A DNA stretch of 27,173 nt. Source: a virus. The notes under the pieces were generated by a model. It did no database searches. It had not been told where the DNA came from and worked only from the letters and a program-made list of their open reading frames with translations. The position numbers and the translations under genes are program-made. The stretch is from the IMG/VR virus record IMGVR_UViG_3300009154_000221, positions 1-27,173 of that record; one strand, given 5' to 3'. Positions 6,393-13,533 of this stretch are shown one piece after another; position 1 is the stretch's first letter, and every line of letters starts with the position of its first letter.

Positions 6393-6926
6393 TCAGACCA
6401 ATGATTCGTTGACACGGTGACTGTCGATTGCCTCTTGTAAAACAAACTCTATCATCTTATTTAGTGTAATGTCACGCTTGTGCGCTTCCTTGGCTAAATG
6501 AAGTATTAGGTCATCATCCAAATCAACTTCTATTTGTACACGGGTATCCCAATACTCACCGTTGAACATTGCTTTTGCTTTTTCTAGGAAATCTTCTTCT
6601 ACATCCAGATCAATCCACTTAACATCATCCCATGCCTGATCGGGATCGACATTGCGTTCTGTTGCTTCATTAAGGTAAGCATCTTTAAACAAAGCATTTG
6701 TCCAACGATAGGGCTTATCATAGCGTTCGTCATTGGGCCAAGCATCACGTTTAAGTGAGGCGTCAGCCTGGTATACAGTTTGATCTACAGTACTATACAA
6801 TACACTAACGTGACCATAGTCACTTTCATAGTCTAAGAATCGTGCATCAGGAAAGCATTGCCATTGATATTCAGAACCACCGGTGATTTGGTGATTCATT
6901 GCTTCGTTAATCTGGTTCAATTTCAT
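6393..6926 (-). CDS. Phage protein with a ribbon-helix-helix-like C-terminus
   Basis: 177 aa. The first 120 residues are acidic and aromatic with no recognised fold. Residues about 129-170 (RVQIEVDLDDDLILHLAKEAHKRDITLNKMIEFVLQEAI) match the beta-strand plus two-helix pattern of Arc/MetJ-type ribbon-helix-helix domains, including the DITLNK turn common in T4-like phage proteins. It could bind DNA as a dimer or act as an antitoxin-like module. The start overlaps the upstream gene by 20 bases. Confidence 0.75.
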   Translation of the reverse strand: MKLNQINEAMNHQITGGSEYQWQCFPDARFLDYESDYGHVSVLYSTVDQTVYQADASLKRDAWPNDERYDKPYRWTNALFKDAYLNEATERNVDPDQAWDDVKWIDLDVEEDFLEKAKAMFNGEYWDTRVQIEVDLDDDLILHLAKEAHKRDITLNKMIEFVLQEAIDSHRVNESLV

Positions 6927-7134
6927 GTGTGTCTTTCAAAATTTTAATACATTGTTTTTTGATATGTTCCGGAATAGAATGTAACCGTAATAATATCTCA
7001 CATTTATAACTAACAGTAATAGTTGGTTCTTCGATTTCAGGTTCTTCTAAAATCATCCAACCAAAGATCACTATTGCTATGATTATAGCAAGAATTCTCT
7101 TAACTGTCAACTCATATTTTTCCCAAAGACTCAT
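6907..7134 (-). CDS. Single-pass membrane protein
   Basis: 75 aa, MSLWEKYELTVKRILAIIIAIVIFGWMILEEPEIEEP...: one hydrophobic helix at about 12-29, then an acidic linker and a Cys-containing C-terminal part (CEILLRLHSIPEHIKKQCIKIL). A CATAAATA box 5 bases before the ATG suggests a late-type promoter and a leaderless start; an AGAGGA sequence further up is too distant to be a good Shine-Dalgarno. Function unknown. Confidence 0.7.
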   Translation of the reverse strand: MSLWEKYELTVKRILAIIIAIVIFGWMILEEPEIEEPTITVSYKCEILLRLHSIPEHIKKQCIKILKDTHEIEPD

Positions 7135-7139
7135 ATCGT

Positions 7140-7147
7140 TATTTATG
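7140..7147 (-). promoter_or_regulatory. T4-late-like box CATAAATA
   Basis: CATAAATA, 7 of 8 to the T4 late consensus, then ACGAT and the ATG at 7134. The spacing of 5 places the expected RNA start at the ATG. Confidence 0.5.
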
Positions 7148-7168
7148 AGTCCTCTGAGATATTGCTAA

Positions 7169-7450
7169 TTAATCACCCGAATCAATTTGATATCTGTCAC
7201 CGCAATGTTTACAAGTGTAGCCGGTCAAGCATCTGCCGTCTGATTTGGTTGTGTAATGATGGTTGCACGGTGCACCTTCGGCATTCAATCGTACTTCACC
7301 CTTAGGGGATCCATACATATACTGTCCACCGCAGTTATGACAACCACGTTGTGTCTTATCTTTATTCCAAGAATAAGCTTTTTCTTGTTCCGTCAAATTG
7401 ACATAACAAGTCCCGTTACATACAGGACATACTCCATATCCATCTCTCAT
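7169..7450 (-). CDS. Zinc-ribbon/DnaJ-type Cys-rich small protein
   Basis: 93 aa from MRDGYGVCPVCNGTC. Cys pairs CPVC, CHNCGG, a C..HH group and CKHCG give two likely zinc-binding sites like DnaJ central repeats or zinc ribbons. An in-frame ATG at 7462 has AAAGG directly abutting it. The ATG at 7450 has AAAGGATGG at good distance and lies right after the TAG of the 27-aa gene, so it is preferred. Probably a nucleic-acid or protein-binding accessory; function unknown. Confidence 0.75.
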   Translation of the reverse strand: MRDGYGVCPVCNGTCYVNLTEQEKAYSWNKDKTQRGCHNCGGQYMYGSPKGEVRLNAEGAPCNHHYTTKSDGRCLTGYTCKHCGDRYQIDSGD

Positions 7451-7451
7451 A

Positions 7452-7535
7452 CTAAAATCCATCCTTTAAAATTATTGCCAGACCCATCACAATGACGGGT
7501 AACATTACGATAATCAAGTTAGTAATTGCTTGCAT
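7452..7535 (-). CDS. 27-aa hydrophobic peptide, translationally coupled
   Basis: MQAITNLIIVMLPVIVMGLA plus IILKDGF: almost a single transmembrane helix. GGAG sits 7 bases before the ATG, which overlaps the TAA of the GIY-YIG gene as TAATG. The TAG stop is one base before the ATG of the zinc-ribbon gene. The tight coupling on both sides and a good Shine-Dalgarno support a real small gene. Function unknown. Confidence 0.55.
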   Translation of the reverse strand: MQAITNLIIVMLPVIVMGLAIILKDGF

Positions 7536-7873
7536 TATTTTACTCCAAATGTGTTCAATGCTGGTTGCAATGTGTTAATCAATAGTGTTTCACGCTCATG
7601 AGCAGGGCGCTTGCCACGCACAACTTCCAACTTACCGAACACAAAACGCTCGGCACCACGCTCACGCAAAGCACGAGACAGGCCCCAGTTTTTGTTCTCA
7701 GTCATAGCCCGTTGCATATGTTTTTGCATACGACGGCGTAGTGTCAAAAACACATTGCCTTTGTATGAAAGAGCAGTCAAACCAATGTAGTACTCAAGTG
7801 TTACAGTATCTTGGATAAAGTAGATAACTTGATTTCTATCAGTTCTACGCTTGCGGACGATTTTCGAGTTCAT
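7535..7873 (-). CDS. GIY-YIG endonuclease, leaderless
   Basis: 112 aa from MNSKIVRKRR at 7873. The GIY-like strand is VIYFI (16-20), followed by YYIG (28-31), the Arg-rich helix TLRRRMQKHM (R46-48, H52) and the metal-binding Glu region AHERETLLINTLQPALNT (E93/E95). These are the elements of a small free-standing GIY-YIG nuclease. Longer upstream frames cross the promoter and are rejected. The -10 TATAAT ends 6 bases before the ATG, so translation is probably leaderless. It may be a homing or host-DNA nuclease. Confidence 0.82.
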   Translation of the reverse strand: MNSKIVRKRRTDRNQVIYFIQDTVTLEYYIGLTALSYKGNVFLTLRRRMQKHMQRAMTENKNWGLSRALRERGAERFVFGKLEVVRGKRPAHERETLLINTLQPALNTFGVK

Positions 7874-7879
7874 AAGTGT

Positions 7880-7908
7880 ATTATATACCCAAATTGATTT
7901 ATTGTCAA
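7880..7908 (-). promoter_or_regulatory. Consensus sigma70 promoter giving a leaderless mRNA
   Basis: TTGACA, 17-base spacer, TATAAT, extension TTGACAATAAAT and TTTGGGTA before the -10. The ATG of the GIY-YIG gene is 7 bases past the -10. The stop of the next upstream gene is three bases before the -35. Confidence 0.92.
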
Positions 7909-7910
7909 CC

Positions 7911-8135
7911 TCAGAATGCTCGGTACAATCCAAGCATACAAATAACAACTGATACGATATTCACTACCATTTGTGCATTGTTGCGAACCCGGTAAGCCCA
8001 TGTAAGAAAGAATACAGTTCCAAAACTGAATGCTATAATGTTATATGGATCCATATTGCCCATCGAGTTCAGGATATGACCTGCTATGATGAAAACTACC
8101 CCTGTCCACTGAATGATGTCATTTGTTTTATTCAT
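7911..8135 (-). CDS. Small membrane protein with about three helices, leaderless
   Basis: 74 aa, MNKTNDIIQWTGVVFIIAGHILNSMG...: hydrophobic segments at about 9-26, 32-50 and 56-72. It has the look of a small conserved phage inner-membrane protein. The ATG at 8135 is chosen because an ATG at 8150 overlaps the -10; TATAAT ends 6 bases before the chosen start, so the mRNA is leaderless. Function unknown. Confidence 0.78.
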   Translation of the reverse strand: MNKTNDIIQWTGVVFIIAGHILNSMGNMDPYNIIAFSFGTVFFLTWAYRVRNNAQMVVNIVSVVICMLGLYRAF

Positions 8136-8141
8136 AGATGA

Positions 8142-8170
8142 ATTATACACTAAAGCCCATTTATTGTCAA
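8142..8170 (-). promoter_or_regulatory. Consensus sigma70 promoter giving a leaderless mRNA
   Basis: TTGACA (8170-8165), 17-base spacer, TATAAT (8147-8142), extension TTGACAATAAAT. The next ATG begins 7 bases past the -10. Confidence 0.92.
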
Positions 8171-8178
8171 CTGTTGGT

Positions 8179-8268
8179 AAAATCGCTAGAAGTGTATCAG
8201 AGTGCGTTCCTGAATCCTCTAGCGATTTTGAAGCCCCTGAGGGGGCAAAAGTAGTACTTTTGTTTCTT
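8179..8268 (-). terminator. Hairpin cluster ending the 9021-8289 operon
   Basis: The gap after the gene ending at 8289 holds three stems: a near-palindrome CAAAAGTA-G-TACTTTTG (8247-8263), a compact GCCCC/GGGGC hairpin (8233-8246) and a 12-bp perfect inverted repeat AAAATCGCTAGA (8179-8190 with 8218-8229, 27-nt loop). The GC hairpin is followed on the minus strand by TTCAAAAT rather than a long T-run, so termination efficiency is uncertain. Confidence 0.55.
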
Positions 8269-8288
8269 AAATATGTAGTACTAAAGTA

Positions 8289-8567
8289 TTAGTGTACTAC
8301 TTCACCTACCGAAGTATTCATATAAGTTCTAATTTCTTTATATAAATCCTTTTGAGTATATCCTAAATCGGCTAATTCTTGTATTAATGCTACAAATAAT
8401 CCATGAGTAGCAATACCGGGAATATATTCAGGATCATCATTATTATTTTCAAATTCTTCTAATAATGGTAATAAATTATCATATATAAAATCACACGCTA
8501 ATAATGCACTATTTTCTATTTGTTCTACTTCTTCACTAGTACTAACCATTTTAACTTCTTTTACCAT
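8289..8567 (-). CDS. Small acidic helical phage protein
   Basis: 92 aa from MVKEVKMVSTSEEVEQ at 8567; an internal ATG at 8549 with AAAGAAG before it is an alternative, and a longer ATG at 8600 overlaps the upstream gene heavily. Very acidic (EEFENNNDDPEYIPG) and helical, ending TQKDLYKEIRTYMNTSVGEVVH. It follows the GNAT-like gene by only 4 bases. No domain recognised. Confidence 0.68.
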   Translation of the reverse strand: MVKEVKMVSTSEEVEQIENSALLACDFIYDNLLPLLEEFENNNDDPEYIPGIATHGLFVALIQELADLGYTQKDLYKEIRTYMNTSVGEVVH

Positions 8568-8571
8568 AATA

Positions 8572-9021
8572 TTACTCACTAATTGTTTTAGTATATTCAT
8601 AGTTAATGGTTTCTATATTCTCACGGAATATAATAGCACCATTTTTTAAATGAAATCTTCTAGCCATTTCTGTTTTAGGACTTAATGTCACAAATCTATT
8701 TACACTAGGATATTGTTCCTGAATACCTTTTACCGCTTGTATTAATAAATCACGACCTTTACCGGCTTTATAACTCCATATGGTATAGAATACTGCTGTA
8801 GTTGGGACCTCAGATACATGTGATAAATCATCTACACCGGCTGGAACAAAATCATGAAAACTAACACATACCATTGCATCCGGATCATCATCATTACTAG
8901 ATAATGCCGCAACCATTCTTCCATTAGTTACTCTGAAATCAGTAGATATTTCTGGTCGTACAGGATCGTCTTTAATAAATGATAATAGTTTGTGTGTTAG
9001 GTCTGTGATAAAATGTAGCAT
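8572..9021 (-). CDS. GNAT-like acetyltransferase-fold phage protein
   Basis: 149 aa. The C-terminal half carries a GNAT-like core: TAVFYTIWSYKAGKGRDLLIQAVKGIQ, where AGKGRDLL is like the acetyl-CoA motif A, and SPKTEMARRFHLKNGAIIF, the typical motif B ending before the last strand. The N-terminal half has acidic strands with AMVCVSFHDFVPAGVDDLS. The same pattern is known to me from hypothetical proteins of marine T4-like phages. Substrate unknown; the catalytic function is unproven. AAGAGAA Shine-Dalgarno. Confidence 0.7.
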   Translation of the reverse strand: MLHFITDLTHKLLSFIKDDPVRPEISTDFRVTNGRMVAALSSNDDDPDAMVCVSFHDFVPAGVDDLSHVSEVPTTAVFYTIWSYKAGKGRDLLIQAVKGIQEQYPSVNRFVTLSPKTEMARRFHLKNGAIIFRENIETINYEYTKTISE

Positions 9022-9079
9022 GGTGTTCTCTTTTGTGTATTTATACTATATCGTAAATATACGAGTATTTAGTTTACCC

Positions 9080-9087
9080 ACTAAATA
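9080..9087 (+). promoter_or_regulatory. T4-late-like box ACTAAATA
   Basis: ACTAAATA then TGAGT then the ATG at 9093. The box overlaps the ATG at 9087, ruling that start out if this promoter is used. The same octamer lies upstream of the other plus-strand methyltransferase (16492-16499). Confidence 0.45.
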
Positions 9088-9092
9088 TGAGT

Positions 9093-9980
9093 ATGTCAGA
9101 AATATTGCAATGGTCTACTGGATTAAATGGGTACAAAAAACATACCCTGCATGATAATCATTTTACTACAGAATTAACAGAATGTCAATTTGAACCGGGT
9201 AGAAGTGTGGATGATATATTCTATGACCATTTAGTAGATTGCCCAAATAGTCCAATTGAGTTACTCTATAGCGGCGGATTGGATAGTGAACTGGTTCTTA
9301 TGTCTTTATTAAAAAATAAGATACCAGTAGAAGCAATGACTATGGTTATTACTATTAAAGGTGCAATATTGAATGTAGTGGATCTGTATTACTCAGAAAA
9401 GTTTTGTAGGGAAAATAATGTCAAACAGAATTTATTCTACTTTGATGCTATTGACTTTTATGAGAGCGGTAAGTATTTAGAGTATGCTCTGCCATTTAAA
9501 ATAACAGAACCGCATGTTCCTAGTCATTTTTGGTTAATAGAACAATGTCATAACTACCCAATCGTTGGTGGTGATTGGCCCTGGCTACAAGCAGAGAAAA
9601 ATGTGTTGAGTCCATTTAAATTGGCATTCAGTAGTTATGAACGATTCATGCAATCAAAGAGTATACCCGGTATAGGCAACATGATAAGTCACAGCTTTGA
9701 ATCTAGTTATCATTTCATTGAACAGCATTTAAAAGAACATAAGAGGGGTAATGATAAATTTCATACAGTGCCTTTCTTAAAGTACAAGATGTATGGTACA
9801 AAGGAACCTAGAATAAAAAGTTATGGTTGGGAACAATGTCCTAGAGAACTTTTTAACATTACTAAATATCAAATTGAATTATTAAAAAAACTTGGTGTCC
9901 CAAAGTCTAATATAGTTTGGGGCAATCAAGTTGCAACTTTAATTAACTCAACTGTAACATCTAATAATCTTTTTATATGA
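9093..9980 (+). CDS. PP-loop ATP pyrophosphatase (asparagine-synthase-like domain)
   Basis: 295 aa from MSEILQWSTG. The PP-loop signature SGGLDSE is at about residues 60-66, preceded by the strand ELLY, as in N-type ATP pyrophosphatases such as asparagine synthetase, NAD synthetase or tRNA/nucleobase thiolation enzymes. There is no glutaminase domain (no N-terminal Cys), so ammonia or another nucleophile would come from elsewhere. Likely to adenylate a carboxylate or carbonyl on a small molecule, peptide or base. The stop overlaps the next ATG (ATGA). It is one of two PP-loop proteins here. Confidence 0.82.
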   Translation: MSEILQWSTGLNGYKKHTLHDNHFTTELTECQFEPGRSVDDIFYDHLVDCPNSPIELLYSGGLDSELVLMSLLKNKIPVEAMTMVITIKGAILNVVDLYYSEKFCRENNVKQNLFYFDAIDFYESGKYLEYALPFKITEPHVPSHFWLIEQCHNYPIVGGDWPWLQAEKNVLSPFKLAFSSYERFMQSKSIPGIGNMISHSFESSYHFIEQHLKEHKRGNDKFHTVPFLKYKMYGTKEPRIKSYGWEQCPRELFNITKYQIELLKKLGVPKSNIVWGNQVATLINSTVTSNNLFI

Positions 9981-10552
9981 ATATCCACGAATCATTCTCA
10001 CATAGTTTAGTACAAAGCAAGTTATGGTTATGTGAAAGAATAGAACAGGTTATTGATAATGAAGGTATCAAGAATCCTGCAGTCAACATATTAGCCAGTT
10101 GGGATAGCTTATTAGCTTTTATGATGCTAACAAGACGCCCTAGATTTTATGGTATTGTTAATGCGTATGACATTGATCCAATTGCAACAGAAAATGCAAA
10201 CAAGTTATGCGACCATTGGCAATTTGAATATCCTAAGGTTTACAACCACACAAGAGACATAAACACCCTTGACTTTAGTAACACCGGAAGTGAATCTATC
10301 TTTATCAATTGTAGTGTTGACCAATTAGATAACACAAGTTGGTATGATGTTATACCTGACAACAGATTGGTATGTTTTCAAAGCACAAACTTACCTATTA
10401 ATACAATTGATTGGGATATAAAGCAAAGTTATGCTGATATGTCATTGTTCACTGAAACATATAAAGTTCAAAAACTAATTTACTGTGACTCAATTAACAT
10501 CAACTATGAGCATTTAAGATTCAAACGCCACATGATGATTGGTGTCAAGTAA
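9977..10552 (+). CDS. Class I SAM-methyltransferase-like protein
   Basis: 191 aa. The central region NILASWDSLLAFMMLTRRPRFYGIVNAYDIDPIATENANKLCDHW has the shape of motif I (degenerate, ASWDS instead of GxGxG) and the acidic motif II (YDIDP) of class I methyltransferases. The rest aligns with strands 4-7. ATGA overlap with the PP-loop gene suggests the two act together. Its 3' end overlaps the convergent gene by 8 bases. The degenerate motif I makes activity uncertain. Confidence 0.65.
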   Translation: MNIHESFSHSLVQSKLWLCERIEQVIDNEGIKNPAVNILASWDSLLAFMMLTRRPRFYGIVNAYDIDPIATENANKLCDHWQFEYPKVYNHTRDINTLDFSNTGSESIFINCSVDQLDNTSWYDVIPDNRLVCFQSTNLPINTIDWDIKQSYADMSLFTETYKVQKLIYCDSININYEHLRFKRHMMIGVK

Positions 10553-11735
10553 CATCTTTCATGTAGTACATTTTAGAATAGCATCCTAACGTGCCTTGAT
10601 ACGGATCTTCTTTGTTAAAGATATTAGCATAGTGTGTTTTCAAATAAGTCATAGCGTCACTAAAGTTGTGTGCTGACTTCCATTTATCATCTGTGGCATT
10701 TTTTAGTAGTCGCTGAAATACTTGTTCACGACCCTCAGTCTTATACTTACTCTTACCATTCTGAATACTTAGATTAATATTCCATGCCGCGCCCCTACCA
10801 GATGCAATACAAAAATCATCATAGTATTCACTGTGACTGTTGCCGCAATAATCTTTTAAAAATTCACTTGTAATTTTATTTGATTTAATTACTTTTTCAG
10901 GTCTAGTGATAGAAAAACTCGTAGGAGCGGAGCCTAATTTAGTATTAATTAATGGATCAATTTGCTCTGGTTTGTATATTACAGTAGTACCATACATTCT
11001 CTCAATATGATTTAATGTCATCCATGATTGTTTCAGATGAAGTTTAGGCATGTCCGGAGCATAATAAAACAACTCAATGTTTAGAATGTCAGTCATATAC
11101 GTTTCCATAGTCTTATCAATGACTGTAGAATAATACTTACCATCTTCTAATACAATACGTGGTTTATCAACACCTAAGATAACACCGTGATTAGGTTCAT
11201 CGGCATGCATGATGCTTTTAACATAGAAGCTAAAATTAGTTGGTTGAAAGTAACCATGTGTCAATGCACTAGCCGGTTTCTCTAGCCAATCATCTAAGAA
11301 ATAATTATCAAAATCTTCTGGACCTACATCAACTGTGGTAATCTTTGTATTTGGGTATGCTTTCAAAAACTCTTGTACTTGCGGATATATTAAACGAATC
11401 AATTCATCTTGTCGTACAGGGTTTGTTCGTAGGTTTAACAATACAATTTCATCTAATGGTATATTAAAATGATAAAAACATCTTAGAATGTGATGACTAT
11501 CACGGCCTGCGCTATAGAACAAACTTAGCTTGTTATAACGCTGACGCAATTGTGTACATCTATCATAACACAATTGATCCCATGTTTCTGTTGGTTCAAC
11601 TGTCCAGTCTAATGTGTCATATGCTTCTTCATAAAAGTAGAAGTGTGGTTTAGTTTTTAATTTGTATGCGGCTCTCCACGCATCAATTTGACTTGATGTT
11701 CTGTTTCCGTCTACGATCCAATGTGGTAAATACAT
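10545..11735 (-). CDS. PP-loop ATP pyrophosphatase-like protein
   Basis: 396 aa. The variant PP-loop FYSAGRDSHHIL has SAGRDS at 75-80, after a ~70-residue N-terminal region; the rest is not recognised in detail. The N-terminal WDQLCYDRCTQLRQRYNKLSLFYSAGRDS layout matches asparagine-synthase-like PP-loop proteins lacking the glutaminase domain. It is unlike the plus-strand PP-loop protein in sequence outside the motif. Its ATG is 1 base after the stop of TctC1, so the two are co-transcribed; no strong Shine-Dalgarno (GAAG at distance). Confidence 0.78.
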   Translation of the reverse strand: MYLPHWIVDGNRTSSQIDAWRAAYKLKTKPHFYFYEEAYDTLDWTVEPTETWDQLCYDRCTQLRQRYNKLSLFYSAGRDSHHILRCFYHFNIPLDEIVLLNLRTNPVRQDELIRLIYPQVQEFLKAYPNTKITTVDVGPEDFDNYFLDDWLEKPASALTHGYFQPTNFSFYVKSIMHADEPNHGVILGVDKPRIVLEDGKYYSTVIDKTMETYMTDILNIELFYYAPDMPKLHLKQSWMTLNHIERMYGTTVIYKPEQIDPLINTKLGSAPTSFSITRPEKVIKSNKITSEFLKDYCGNSHSEYYDDFCIASGRGAAWNINLSIQNGKSKYKTEGREQVFQRLLKNATDDKWKSAHNFSDAMTYLKTHYANIFNKEDPYQGTLGCYSKMYYMKDVT

Positions 11736-11736
11736 A

Positions 11737-12618
11737 TTATTTCTTCGCTACTGATTTTACAATGTTTCTAATTTCTTCTGTTGTATAAAACATAGGGCCC
11801 GATGACATTGATTCTAATCTGTTCAATACATCAATATCCTTGTTGCATTCGTATATTGAATTTACTAACATACTTCTTGCTTCTTTACTAGCAGAAGGGT
11901 TTACACTTAACAGAATACCCAAAGGCATTTTACTCAATTTTTTACTAAAAGTTTGTACGCTTTCGTGATTGTACTTGTTTGCTGTTCGTTTGTCAAACGT
12001 ACTGGCAATGATTTTGACCTTTCCTGATTCAATCATTGGCTTCGCTCCAATGTATGTGTCTAGTAGGATATCCAAACTACCATTCACTGTATCAGTTAAC
12101 ATGTTGACATTGTTTTTATAAGGTATAACTTGATACGGGATGTTCAACTCAGTAAACAATGTCTCAATCATAAAGTTACCTAACACTGTGCTTGAACCTG
12201 CATTGATTGGTCTAGTCTTTGATAGTGTTCTCAACTCATCAATTGTATCAGTCTTGCCTGTCTTACCTACAAACACCATTGCAATTTGATTCATGTATAC
12301 AGTTGGATTAATATCTTCTAGTAAGTCAATATTAGGAAAGCTACCCAACATGTTCAGCCCAAAATTTCCCACTAACAAGTTAGTAACCTTGTCAGTATCT
12401 TTTGCTTGCTGTAATGTGTTGATTGCTATTAAACCATTTGCACCCGGTTTGAATTCTTTTAATACATTAATCTTTTGACGTTCTAAACAACCAGTATAGG
12501 TATCCACAACTATATCAGATCCTGATCCGGGTCCAGAACTTAGTATGAATTTATACGTGTGTATTTGAGCGTGTGCAATACCAAATAATAGTAAAAATAA
12601 TGCTAATAGTTTTTTCAT
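11737..12618 (-). CDS. Bug/TctC-family periplasmic solute-binding protein (copy 1)
   Basis: 293 aa. Signal peptide MKKLLALFLLLFGIAHA (1-17), then a Bug-type core: GPGSGSDIVVDTYTGCLERQ, FKPGANGLIAINTLQQAKDTDKVTNLL and later TVNGSLDILLDTYIGAKPMIESGKVKIIAS, which match the family's PGxGxD / PGAxG / PDGYT-like / P-I-GKVK pattern. It should be secreted to the periplasm and bind a carboxylate-type ligand for a tripartite tricarboxylate transporter. It is somewhat shorter than the usual ~320 aa. The TATAAATA box 5 bases before the ATG suggests a late, leaderless message. A phage-encoded substrate-binding protein is unusual. Confidence 0.87.
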   Translation of the reverse strand: MKKLLALFLLLFGIAHAQIHTYKFILSSGPGSGSDIVVDTYTGCLERQKINVLKEFKPGANGLIAINTLQQAKDTDKVTNLLVGNFGLNMLGSFPNIDLLEDINPTVYMNQIAMVFVGKTGKTDTIDELRTLSKTRPINAGSSTVLGNFMIETLFTELNIPYQVIPYKNNVNMLTDTVNGSLDILLDTYIGAKPMIESGKVKIIASTFDKRTANKYNHESVQTFSKKLSKMPLGILLSVNPSASKEARSMLVNSIYECNKDIDVLNRLESMSSGPMFYTTEEIRNIVKSVAKK

Positions 12619-12623
12619 TCAAC

Positions 12624-12631
12624 TATTTATA
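12624..12631 (-). promoter_or_regulatory. T4-late-like box TATAAATA
   Basis: Exact TATAAATA followed by GTTGA and the ATG at 12618: the clearest case in this window of a late box 5 bases from a start codon. Confidence 0.6.
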
Positions 12632-12649
12632 TAGAGATAAAGCTCACTT

Positions 12650-12729
12650 TAGATTTCCTAGTAGCGAATTAGTACGTCAAGCCAGCAGCCGGCTACACCA
12701 CGGTAACGAGTACCGGTCCTAAGGTGATT
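12650..12729 (-). ncRNA. GC-rich structured intergenic element
   Basis: Between the APS-kinase-like gene and TctC1 lies a segment richer in G+C than its surroundings. It can fold as an outer CACC/GGTG stem enclosing a CGGTA/TACCG hairpin, followed by an AGCCG/TGGCT hairpin and an AAAG-TGAG-CTTT hairpin. No coding frame is evident. It could be a processing or attenuation element or riboswitch-like leader; I recognise no known family. Confidence 0.4.
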
Positions 12730-13533
12730 TCATTTTAAACCTAAGCTTTTACGTATATTTGTAGCACTGATATTATGTATTGCTTCGTCAAAGGTTTCTT
12801 GTTCTATTTTATAACCAACATCACGGCCATATGTAATATTCACAATGTTTGGTACTACTTGAATTTCATATTGACCTTGATAAAGCATGTCCAAATCACG
12901 CTTGATGAATGATTTTACTTTGTCAATTTCAAAAGGATTAGAACCCTGCCAACCTTGACAATCTCTAATCTGTATAACAACTTGCCCGGTTTTTGCAATA
13001 GCACGTTCGAATAATGCACGATGTCCAGCATGCCAGGGTTGCCAACGACCCAACATCTGAACTGTAGGTTTTTGCCAATCAAACACAAGGCGCAATCTAT
13101 TGTCTAGTATATGTGCGGCAATAAACTCGCCCCACTTAACAGCATTCTGTTCAGTAATTCTAAAATCATATTGTTCGGGTGGAATAAAGGCTTTGTTGGT
13201 ATCTTCGTATCTTCCTTTGTCAATTGTGTCGACCCATACAGTCCAATCTGCTTTAAAGTTGTTACGCATTTCAACTAGTGGTGCAACAAAATCACAAATA
13301 ACATAATCTACATCTGTCATGCTATCAGCCAGTTCTCGCATACGTAGACTTTGACGAACTCGACCTTCTGTACTAAAGTCCCAGTCATTGTATTTTTTAC
13401 GCACATCATCGGCGTTTAACCAACCTACACGTTTTTTATCTGCTTGTAAGTGGTCTACTATATATTGTGCTAAGTAAGTTTTACCCGCTCCAGGTAGACC
13501 CATTACTAATATTCTTTTAGAACCATGATTCAT
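12730..13533 (-). CDS. APS-kinase-like / HxGH nucleotidyltransferase fusion
   Basis: 267 aa. The N-terminal domain (1-145) is APS-kinase-like: Walker A GLPGAGKT (12-19), then LNADDVRKKYNDWDFSTEGR, the substrate-binding LDGDxxR analogue; ICDFVAPLVEMR mirrors the kinase ISPFxxxR motif; WVDT precedes a lid segment DKGRYEDTNKAF. The C-terminal domain (155-267) has HAGH (168-171) and ISATNIR (255-261), the HxGH / ISxTxxR motifs of cytidylyl/adenylyl-transferases. PAPS synthetase also joins an APS kinase to an HxGH-type ATP sulfurylase, though the transferase part here is far shorter. Strong GGAG Shine-Dalgarno; overlaps the oxygenase gene by 17 bases. Confidence 0.85.
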   Translation of the reverse strand: MNHGSKRILVMGLPGAGKTYLAQYIVDHLQADKKRVGWLNADDVRKKYNDWDFSTEGRVRQSLRMRELADSMTDVDYVICDFVAPLVEMRNNFKADWTVWVDTIDKGRYEDTNKAFIPPEQYDFRITEQNAVKWGEFIAAHILDNRLRLVFDWQKPTVQMLGRWQPWHAGHRALFERAIAKTGQVVIQIRDCQGWQGSNPFEIDKVKSFIKRDLDMLYQGQYEIQVVPNIVNITYGRDVGYKIEQETFDEAIHNISATNIRKSLGLK

